DNA of 14,687 nt. Origin: DASQFY01 sp036397815. GTDB taxonomy: Bacteria > Chloroflexota > Limnocylindria > QHBO01. The stretch spans positions 1 through 14,687 of the forward strand of contig DASWIE010000009.1 of the NCBI GenBank assembly GCA_036397815.1, given 5' to 3'. Made by a program: the position numbers and the translations under genes. Positions within the stretch are counted from its first letter, which is position 1, and every line of letters starts with the position of its first letter. The notes beneath the pieces were generated by a model that worked only from the letters and a program-made list of their open reading frames with translations, had not been told where the DNA came from and did no database searches. Positions 6,429 through 12,366 of the stretch are shown piece after piece.

Positions 6429-7384
6429 CCGGCGGCCAATCCCGTCACGGTCGCGGCCACGCTGGCGCGCAGCGCCGCCAGGTCGTAGCCGCCCTCCAGC
6501 GCCAGCGTCACGCCGGGGAGGCCCAGCCGTGCGGTCAGCCGGCCGAGGGCTTCCGCGACGGCTGCGTAGCCGGCCTCCGTCACCTCCAGGTTGGCGAGCG
6601 GGTCGTCGCGGTGCGCGTCGTAGCCAGCGGAGACCAGGATCGCCTCCGGCCGAAATGCTTCGACCGTGGGCAGCAGCCGCTCCAGCCAGGCCGCGGTGAA
6701 GGCCGTGTCATCACTCCCCGGCGGGAGCGGCACGTTGTGCTTCGTTCCTGCCGCCGCGCCGATCCCCCGCTCCGAGGCGTCGCCGGTCCCCGGGTAGAGC
6801 GGCGACTGGTGGGTGGAGGCATAGCACAGCTCGGCATCGGCGTCGGAGAGCGCCTGCGTCCCGTCGCCGTGGTGCACGTCCCAGTCGATCACCGCCACCC
6901 GTTGCGCGAGCCCGACCTCGCGCAGCGCGGCGACGGCCACCGCCACGTTGTTGATCAGGCAGAAGCCGGCGGCCCGTTCCGCGGCGGCATGGTGCCCGGG
7001 CGGCCGCACCACCGCGAAGGCGACGCTCGCCTCGCCGCGCGCCACTGCCAGCGCGCCCTGCAGCGTGGCACCGGCCGCCAGTCGGGCGGCGACCATGCTC
7101 TGCGGCCCCAGGTAGGTGTCGGCGTCGAGCCAGCCTCCGCCCCGCGCCGCGGCAGCATCCAGTGATTCCAGGTACCAGGCCGGATGGACGAGGCGCAGCG
7201 CCAGGTCATCGGCGGGCTCCACCCGAGGCCGGTCGAGCTCCGCTCCGCCAGCCGCGGCTCCATCCGCTACACCAAGGGAGGCAGCCTCAAGCCGTTCGGG
7301 TCGCTCGTCGTGGCCGGGTGCCACGTGGGCGGCCATGGCCGGATCGGTGAGCAGGAGGACGCGTGGAGGGGCCAGCGGAGGCAT
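6416..7384 (-). CDS. Histone deacetylase / acetoin-utilisation (AcuC-like) family amidohydrolase
   Basis: A 322-residue zinc amidohydrolase of the class II HDAC/AcuC/acetylpolyamine-amidohydrolase superfamily. Motifs in order: GHDERPERL (24-32), RPPGHHA with the catalytic His131-His132 pair, FCLINNVAVA, DWDVHHGDGTQ giving zinc ligands Asp169 and His171, YPGTG, SAGYDAHRDDPLA with the third zinc ligand Asp256, and EGGYD with the transition-state tyrosine. All active-site residues are intact. It removes acyl groups from acetyl-lysine or acetylated polyamines; the substrate cannot be read from the sequence. It starts four bases after tatC with no Shine-Dalgarno and precedes rapZ, an unusual place for this family. 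The protein is cytoplasmic, with no signal peptide. Confidence 0.93.
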   Translation of the reverse strand: MPPLAPPRVLLLTDPAMAAHVAPGHDERPERLEAASLGVADGAAAGGAELDRPRVEPADDLALRLVHPAWYLESLDAAAARGGGWLDADTYLGPQSMVAARLAAGATLQGALAVARGEASVAFAVVRPPGHHAAAERAAGFCLINNVAVAVAALREVGLAQRVAVIDWDVHHGDGTQALSDADAELCYASTHQSPLYPGTGDASERGIGAAAGTKHNVPLPPGSDDTAFTAAWLERLLPTVEAFRPEAILVSAGYDAHRDDPLANLEVTEAGYAAVAEALGRLTARLGLPGVTLALEGGYDLAALRASVAATVTGLAAGLRE

Positions 7385-7388
7385 CGGT

Positions 7389-8099
7389 CTAGCGCTTGAT
7401 CAGGCGGATGACGAGCAGCGAGCCTTCGAACAGGAGGAACATCACGCCCGAGAGGATGAGCGGCGAGATGGGGTCGCCACCGGGCGTCAGCAGGATGGCG
7501 AAGAGGACGATCGCCAGCACCGCCCAGCGCCGCTGCGCCGCCAGGCGACGGTGGCTCAGGACCCCCACCCGCGCCAGCCCGATCAGCACGATCGGGAATT
7601 CGAGCACCAGTCCGAAGCCGAGCATCATGGTGGTCACGAAACCGATGTAGCCGTCGATGGTCAGGATCGGCTCGATCCCGTCTCCGGCGAAGCTCAGCAG
7701 GAAGGCGAGTGCGTACGGGATGACGATGTACCCGATCGTCACGCCCAGTGCAAAGAGGAGGACCGCCGCCAGGATCACCGGCCAGACGAACCGTCGCTCC
7801 CTGCGGGTCAGGCCAGGGGTCACGAAGCGCCAGAGGTGGAAGAGGAGGACGGGCATGGCCACGCCGATGCCCAGGAAGCCGGCGATCTTCAGCTGCGCCG
7901 CGAACACGTCGGCGGGACCGGTGAAGAAGAGGGTCTGATACTGGTCCGGCAGCGGGGCCCGCAGCAGGTCCAGAACGTCACGCGAGAAGACGAAGCCGCC
8001 GATTGCCGCCAGCAGGATCGTGACGACGACGATGATGAGACGGCGCCGCAGCTCCTCGAGGTGCTCGATGAGGCTCATCGTCGCCTCGTCATCGGTCAT
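7389..8099 (-). CDS. tatC: Twin-arginine translocase subunit TatC
   Basis: A 236-residue polytopic protein of normal TatC length, with six hydrophobic spans (about 20-38, 68-91, 104-130, 150-172, 193-205, 211-227). The N-terminal cytoplasmic HLEELRRR (13-20) contains the conserved Glu and Arg of the twin-arginine signal-binding site. The first cytoplasmic loop has PGLTRRERRF with Glu101, and the mid-membrane Glu is at GLVLEFPI (167). It recognises Tat signal peptides of folded precursors and recruits TatA. Start is ATG at 8099; an internal ATG at codon 8 (MSLIEHLEEL) is a plausible alternative. It follows tatA after a 102-base gap, more than at other junctions here. Confidence 0.96.
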   Translation of the reverse strand: MTDDEATMSLIEHLEELRRRLIIVVVTILLAAIGGFVFSRDVLDLLRAPLPDQYQTLFFTGPADVFAAQLKIAGFLGIGVAMPVLLFHLWRFVTPGLTRRERRFVWPVILAAVLLFALGVTIGYIVIPYALAFLLSFAGDGIEPILTIDGYIGFVTTMMLGFGLVLEFPIVLIGLARVGVLSHRRLAAQRRWAVLAIVLFAILLTPGGDPISPLILSGVMFLLFEGSLLVIRLIKR

Positions 8100-8108
8100 G
8101 ACCGGTCA
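8094..8108. promoter_or_regulatory. Overlapping GGTCA palindromes at the tatC start codon
   Basis: Three 5-base half-sites follow each other without spacing: GGTCA (8094-8098), TGACC (8099-8103) and GGTCA (8104-8108). This makes two overlapping perfect 10-bp palindromes, GGTCATGACC and TGACCGGTCA, covering the tatC ATG. Such an arrangement could bind a dimeric regulator; it may be chance. Confidence 0.2.
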
Positions 8109-8180
8109 CCCGTTCAGCGTTTGGACGGCATCAACGCAATCCGATGCACGCGCCGGGAAGGCCGTCGACCCGGTGCGGGT

Positions 8181-8200
8181 GGCGCTCCGGCCGGGGCGCC
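8181..8200 (-). other. Hairpin directly after the tatA stop
   Basis: On the minus strand GGCGC...GCGCC with an inner CC-GGCC-GG, interrupted by a single C/A mismatch, forms a compact GC-rich hairpin one base after the tatA TAG. There is no T-tract after it, so it is better seen as an attenuating or mRNA-stabilising stem than a true terminator. It lies in the tatA-tatC gap, where uneven expression (more TatA than TatC) is expected. Confidence 0.4.
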
Positions 8201-8201
8201 G

Positions 8202-8405
8202 CTACTTCTGCTCGGCGGTGTCGCTCGGCGCGGCCGGCTTCTTGGTCTCTCCCCGGATAGAGTCCTCGAGGTCGTTCGAGGCCTTGCGGAACTCACGTAC
8301 GCCACGACCGATGGCGTTGCCGATGTCGGGAAGCTTGCCGGGTCCGAAGACGATAAGGACGACCACGAGCAGGATGACGAGTTCAGGCCAGCCGATGGGT
8401 CCCAT
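8202..8405 (-). CDS. tatA: Sec-independent translocase protein TatA
   Basis: A 67-residue single-span membrane protein. The N-terminal GWPELVILLVVVLIVFGPGKLP is the TatA/E signature: a short transmembrane helix (about 7-21), the FGPGKLP hinge, then an amphipathic helix (about 25-45, GNAIGRGVREFRKASNDLED) and a charged disordered tail. TatA oligomers form the transient export pathway recruited by TatC. No TatB-like gene is seen, fitting the minimal TatA-TatC systems of many Gram-positive and Chloroflexota bacteria, in which one protein serves both roles. It lies 47 bases after pyrF and 102 bases before tatC. Confidence 0.95.
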   Translation of the reverse strand: MGPIGWPELVILLVVVLIVFGPGKLPDIGNAIGRGVREFRKASNDLEDSIRGETKKPAAPSDTAEQK

Positions 8406-8410
8406 AACGG

Positions 8411-8423
8411 ACGAGGTCCTCGT
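8411..8423. other. Palindrome upstream of tatA
   Basis: ACGAGG-T-CCTCGT is a perfect 6-bp inverted repeat with one central base, ending 6 bases before the tatA ATG. On the tatA strand it contains GAGGA, which may serve as the ribosome binding site, although it is 13 bases from the start. It could be an operator or simply a translation-initiation sequence. Confidence 0.2.
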
Positions 8424-8452
8424 TCTGACGCCTTGCAGCGTCGAATTGGGGG

Positions 8453-9289
8453 CTAGGAAGCCAGTGTAGCACCAGCTTCGGCCATGATCCCACGCCAGCG
8501 ATGGGCCGCCGCGGCCGCCGCCTGCCGCCAGTCAGCGCCCGTCGACGCGGCCGCGATGCCGCGCGTCACGTTCACGAGGCCTGGTGCCAGCTGCCCATGG
8601 CAGCTGCGGACCGCGGCCTCCACGTCACCGCCCTGCGCGCCGACGCCGGGGACCAGGAAGGCAGGCCCGGGCAGCAGGCGGCGCAGCGAAACGAGGTCCT
8701 CGGCAGCCGTGGCGCCAACCACCAGCCCCACCCGAGGCTCGGGCCAGCGGTCGGCCACCCATTCCCCGACCCGTTCGTGCAGCCGCTGCCCCGTCCCCTC
8801 GATCCGCAGCTCCTGGAACGTGCCGGCGCTCGGGTTGCTCGTCCGCGCCAGCACGTAGACGAGGCGGTCCGGATACGCGAGGAACGGCTCGATCGCGTCC
8901 TCCCCGAGATAGGGAGAGAGCGTGACCCCGTCCGCGCCCAGCTCACCGAGCAGCGAGGCGGCCTGCCGCTCGGCGGTCGCTCCGATGTCGCCGCGCTTTG
9001 CGTCGAGGATCAGCACGTGGTCGGACGGGACGTCGGACCGAAGCCGCTCCAGGACGGACCACCCGGCGGAGCCGAACGCCTCGAAGAAGGCCACGTTTAC
9101 CTTCACCGCGACCGCTGCGTCGGCGGCGGCCTCCAGGATGCCACGCGCGAATTGCTCGACGCCGTGGACGTCGCGCGACAGGCCATCGGGCAGCGCATCG
9201 ATATTCGGGTCGATACCCAGGCAGAGGGGAGCGCCCAGGCGTTCCAGCCCGGCGCGCAGCCGCACGACCGGCGAGGCGGGGGTGCTCAA
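8453..9289 (-). CDS. pyrF: Orotidine 5'-phosphate decarboxylase, type 2
   Basis: A 278-residue TIM-barrel enzyme catalysing the last step of UMP synthesis (OMP to UMP plus CO2). The type 2 signature LDAKRGDIG (95-103) supplies the catalytic Lys98 with Asp96 and Asp101. CLGIDPN (23-29) gives the N-terminal substrate Asp27, and VPGVGAQGGD (213-222) resembles the phosphate-binding segment. Type 2 PyrF is typical of Actinomycetota, Chloroflexota and Myxococcota. The frame is open far upstream through recJ because of high GC, but homology starts at TTG 9289, which overlaps the recJ stop as TTGA; GTG 9265 is the alternative. No other pyrimidine genes are adjacent. Confidence 0.93.
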   Translation of the reverse strand: MSTPASPVVRLRAGLERLGAPLCLGIDPNIDALPDGLSRDVHGVEQFARGILEAAADAAVAVKVNVAFFEAFGSAGWSVLERLRSDVPSDHVLILDAKRGDIGATAERQAASLLGELGADGVTLSPYLGEDAIEPFLAYPDRLVYVLARTSNPSAGTFQELRIEGTGQRLHERVGEWVADRWPEPRVGLVVGATAAEDLVSLRRLLPGPAFLVPGVGAQGGDVEAAVRSCHGQLAPGLVNVTRGIAAASTGADWRQAAAAAAHRWRGIMAEAGATLAS

Positions 9290-11055
9290 CCCACCGCCAC
9301 AGGATCGACCGCGATCGCCACCGTCGGTGGCGTGGCGAGGCGGCGTGCGGCCAGCGGGCTGCTGGCGGCATCGGCGTAGTCCAGCGTACGGAGGCGCAAC
9401 CGCGGCTCTCCCTGGAACTCGTCGCGCTCCAGCGTCCCGACCAGGTCGAGCCACGTCTCCGGCTCCGGCGTGGGCCGGTCGAGCGGCGTCCCGAATGCGA
9501 TCGCGTCGAACGTCTCGGCCCCGCGGCGCAGCCGGATCATGAGGTGCTCGCCGGCGCCACCAACCCGGCGCGCCTCCACGACCTGCAGCCCGGTTACCGC
9601 CAGGATCGGCTCGACGTGACCCGGCCCGAACGGGGCGAGCCGATCGATCTCGTCGGCCAGGGTCCAGCCCAGGTGCGCCGCGGGCAGGACGAGATCGACC
9701 GCCAGCAGCCCGGCGCGCTCCGGGTTGCGATTCGGATCGGGAGGATAGGGGCGCGGCAGCTGCGTCCACGCGGCCGCGAAGGCGTTCCAGCCTGATGCCG
9801 GCAGGCTGAACCCGCCGGCGCCGGCGTGCCCGCCGCGCTTGCTGAGGAGGGCGGCGCAGGCTTCCAGGGCCGCCGCCACGTGGAAGTCGCGGGGGCCCCG
9901 CACCGATCCGCGCAGCTCCTCCCCCACCCGCGCCGCCACCGCGACCGGCCGCGCCAGCGAATCCGCCAGGCGCCCGGCCACCAGCCCGACGATGCCGGGT
10001 GCCCACTCGTCATCGCGGATGGCGATCGGCCCACTGCCCGGATTGCCCGCCGCCAGCCGATTCGCCACCTCGACCGCGGCCACCGTGAGGTCGCGGCGCC
10101 GGCGATGCACCTCCTCCAGCTCGTCGACGATTCGCTCGGCCGCGACCGGGTCCTCCTCGAGGAGCAACGAGATCGCCAGCTCGGCATCGTCGATGCGACC
10201 CGCGGCGTTGATCCGGGGCGCGACGCCGAACGCCAGATCGCGCGCGGTCGGCCGCTGCGGTTGTTCCGCGGCGCGCGCGAGCAGCGCTCGCAGCCCGGCC
10301 CGTTGGCTGCGCGCCAGCTCGTCCAGCCCCAGCCGGACGATTGCCCGGCTCTCACCGGTCATGGGCGCCATGTCGGCAATCGTGCCGATCGCCGCGATGC
10401 CGGCCAGGTCCGCCACGACAGCCCCGCGACCCGCGACGAGGGCCGCCGCCATCTTGTACGCGATGCCGGCGCCCGTCAGATCCGGGTCTGGATATTCGCA
10501 GTCCGGACGCTGCGGATCGACCACCGCCAGGGCGCGCGGCAACGCGCCGGAGGGGAGGTGGTGATCGGTGACGATGACGTCCATCCCCAGCTGCCGCGCG
10601 ACCTCGACCTCCTCGACGCTGACGATCCCGCAGTCACAGGTGATCACCAGCCCCACGCCGGCGGCGGCCAGCTGCTCGAGGCCGGAACGCGACAGCCCAT
10701 AGCCGTCGGCCAGGCGTGACGGGACGTGGCGCGCCGCCTCCGCCCCGACCGCGCGCAGCGCGATCGCCCAGACCGCCACGGCGGTCATGCCATCCGCGTC
10801 GTAGTCGCCCCAGATGGCGATCCGCTCGCCGGCGTCAAGGGCGCGCTCGATGCGCGCCAGCGCGACGTCGGCATCGGCCATCAGGCTCACGTCGTGAAGC
10901 GACGACTCACCGGCCTCCAGGAAGGCGTGCAGCGCCGCCTCGTCGCCGAATCCACGTCGCGCCAGGAGGGTTGCCACCGGCCGCCCGAAGCCGGCGAAGG
11001 CCGGCGGGTCGAGCAGCGGCTCCGGCAGGAGCCACTCCAGGCGCGGAGCGATCAC
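9286..11055 (-). CDS. recJ: Single-stranded-DNA-specific exonuclease RecJ
   Basis: A 589-residue DHH-family 5'-3' exonuclease acting in RecF-pathway recombination, mismatch and base-excision repair. Metal-binding motifs are DYDADG (84-89), DCG (141-143) and TDHH (163-166); further blocks are GAGIAYK, IGTIADMAPM and RINAAGRIDDA. The DHHA1 domain carries GGHAGAGGFS (408-417). A C-terminal OB-type region follows (about 470-589). Length matches bacterial RecJ. The start is GTG 11055, since the in-frame upstream codons lack ATG and the nearby ATGATG lies in another frame that stops at once. It is separated from secF by a 129-base repeat-rich gap, and its stop overlaps the pyrF TTG. Confidence 0.96.
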   Translation of the reverse strand: MIAPRLEWLLPEPLLDPPAFAGFGRPVATLLARRGFGDEAALHAFLEAGESSLHDVSLMADADVALARIERALDAGERIAIWGDYDADGMTAVAVWAIALRAVGAEAARHVPSRLADGYGLSRSGLEQLAAAGVGLVITCDCGIVSVEEVEVARQLGMDVIVTDHHLPSGALPRALAVVDPQRPDCEYPDPDLTGAGIAYKMAAALVAGRGAVVADLAGIAAIGTIADMAPMTGESRAIVRLGLDELARSQRAGLRALLARAAEQPQRPTARDLAFGVAPRINAAGRIDDAELAISLLLEEDPVAAERIVDELEEVHRRRRDLTVAAVEVANRLAAGNPGSGPIAIRDDEWAPGIVGLVAGRLADSLARPVAVAARVGEELRGSVRGPRDFHVAAALEACAALLSKRGGHAGAGGFSLPASGWNAFAAAWTQLPRPYPPDPNRNPERAGLLAVDLVLPAAHLGWTLADEIDRLAPFGPGHVEPILAVTGLQVVEARRVGGAGEHLMIRLRRGAETFDAIAFGTPLDRPTPEPETWLDLVGTLERDEFQGEPRLRLRTLDYADAASSPLAARRLATPPTVAIAVDPVAVG

Positions 11056-11072
11056 CTCATCATGGTAGCCGT

Positions 11073-11098
11073 GCGGGATTACCCGCGGCTTACCGCGG
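11073..11098 (-). promoter_or_regulatory. Two mutually exclusive hairpins in the recJ leader
   Basis: GCGGG-ATTA-CCCGC (11073-11086) and CCGCGG-CTTA-CCGCGG (11083-11098) are both perfect stems with four-base loops. They share bases 11083-11086, so only one can form at a time. The pair ends about 18 bases before the recJ GTG. This resembles a small attenuator or thermosensor, but no ligand-type motif is recognisable. Confidence 0.3.
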
Positions 11099-11132
11099 CG
11101 TTATCGGTCCAGCGAAAGCCGCCCAGCTCAGC

Positions 11133-11204
11133 GAGCTCAGCCGCCGGGCGGCTCAGCTGCTCAGCCGTCCGGCGGCTCGGCTGCTCAGCGGCTCAGCGGT
11201 CGGA
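11133..11204. repeat. Imperfect 24-bp-period tandem repeat between secF and recJ
   Basis: Two units (11133-11156 and 11157-11180) with core GCTCAGCCG-y-s-s-GGCGGCTC-r-G, and a partial third from 11181, repeat at a 24-base period. Each of the first two contains a palindromic stem: AGCCGCC-G-GGCGGCT at 11139-11153 and AGCCG-TCCGG-CGGCT at 11163-11177. The array covers the secF stop codon and supplies the hairpins nearest to the secF 3' end. No T-run follows. Confidence 0.6.
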
Positions 11205-12363
11205 CGACCTTTTGCGCGCCGAGACGGGCCTTGCGCTTGCCGTCCCACTCGTACCAGGCCACCAGCAGCTGGCTGGCATTGAAGATCGAGGAGTAGGTCC
11301 CGCTCACGATGCCGATCAGCAGCGCCAGGGTGAAGGTGCGGATCGTGACAGGCCCCAGCAGCAGCAGCGCGGCGAGGGTCACCACCACGGTCAGGCTGGT
11401 GCTGATCGAGCGTCCGAGGGTCTGCAGGATCGAGTGGTTCACGATCGCGCCGAACGGCTCCCCGGCGTGCCGGATCCGGTTCTCGCGGATACGGTCGAAG
11501 ACGACGATCGTGTCGTGCACGCTGAAGCCGATCACGGTCAGCAGCGCGGTGACGAACAGGGCATCGAACTCGGTGCCGAAGAAGAAGCCGAGCATCGCGA
11601 AGATGCCGACCACCACAATCACGTCGTGCAGCAGCGCCACTATCGCCGCCGTGCCGAAGCGGAACCCGAAACGAAGCCACAGGTAGCCGAGGATGAACAG
11701 CTCGCCGACGGCGATCAGGATGATCGACGATCGGATCAGCTCCGAGCCGATCAGCGGGCCGACGGTCGTCACGCTGGGTGTCTCGGCCGCTCCGAACCGT
11801 GATTCGAGCTCGGTCTGCAGCTCCCTGAACTCGGTGCCCTGCGGAGGCGGCACCACCACCGGACTCGGCGACGGCACCGGACTGCCGGGGCTGGCGCTGG
11901 GCGACGCTGAGGGCGATGGCGTCGGCGTGGCTGTCGCCGAAGCCGATGGAGAAGCCGATGGAGAAGCCGATGGAGAAGCTGATGGGCTGCCGCTTGGGCT
12001 GCCAGGCGCCGTTGGGGTCGGCGTAGAGCTGGCGCTTGGCAACGGGACGCCAGTGGCCGATGGGAGGAGCGAGACGCTCGGGATCGGGGTCTGCGCAGGG
12101 AGGAGCCCGATCGGCTCGGTCCGGATCTCGAGGAAGCCGTCCTCCAGCGTCCGCACATCGGCCTCCGGATGGCCAAGCTCGACCAGCGCCGCCTGCACCT
12201 CTGCCGCGGTAGGCCGCTCGGCGAAGCGCACGTTCCACACGGTGCCGCCGGTGAAGTCGACCGACGGCTTCAGGCCGCCGATGAGGATGAAGATCAGCCC
12301 CGGAATCGTGATCAGGGCGCTGAACGCGAAATACCAGTTCCGCTTGCCGACGATATCGAACAT
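11185..12363 (-). CDS. secF: Protein translocase subunit SecF with Ser/Pro-rich insertion
   Basis: A 392-residue RND-type export subunit that with SecD uses the proton motive force to pull preproteins out of SecYEG. The first membrane span (about 11-30) is followed by VDFTGGT (35-41), the short first periplasmic domain, then spans between about 210 and 370 containing RFGFRFG, LHDVIVVVG, and the conserved GFSVHDTIVVFDRIREN (279-295). Ordinary SecF is about 300 residues. The excess comes from residues ~84-175, a Ser/Pro/Thr/Ala segment with SPSA repeats, placed in the extracytoplasmic loop between the P1 fold and TVGPLIGSELI. ATG lies 3 bases after the secD stop, with GGAG nine bases upstream. 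Confidence 0.95.
   Translation of the reverse strand: MFDIVGKRNWYFAFSALITIPGLIFILIGGLKPSVDFTGGTVWNVRFAERPTAAEVQAALVELGHPEADVRTLEDGFLEIRTEPIGLLPAQTPIPSVSLLPSATGVPLPSASSTPTPTAPGSPSGSPSASPSASPSASPSASATATPTPSPSASPSASPGSPVPSPSPVVVPPPQGTEFRELQTELESRFGAAETPSVTTVGPLIGSELIRSSIILIAVGELFILGYLWLRFGFRFGTAAIVALLHDVIVVVGIFAMLGFFFGTEFDALFVTALLTVIGFSVHDTIVVFDRIRENRIRHAGEPFGAIVNHSILQTLGRSISTSLTVVVTLAALLLLGPVTIRTFTLALLIGIVSGTYSSIFNASQLLVAWYEWDGKRKARLGAQKVVRPLSR
11939..11986 (-). repeat. 12-bp tandem repeat encoding SPSA units in SecF
   Basis: The plus-strand unit GAAGCCGATGGA occurs three times exactly (11939-11950, 11951-11962, 11963-11974), followed by a fourth with two changes (GAAGCTGATGGG, 11975-11986). 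Read on the coding strand the repeat gives Ser-Pro-Ser-Ala per 12 bases, so whole-unit gain or loss keeps the secF frame. More degenerate Ser/Pro codons extend on both sides. Confidence 0.9.
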
Positions 12364-12366
12364 CGC

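Noticed and set aside
9290..10006. Upstream extension of the pyrF frame through recJ (frame open to 10006)
   Set aside because: The extension is Arg/Gly/Ala low complexity in an alternative frame of recJ; PyrF homology begins only after TTG 9289.
11939..11986. Short direct repeats as a CRISPR array
   Set aside because: The units are 12 bp, contiguous with no spacers, and encode SPSA within secF.
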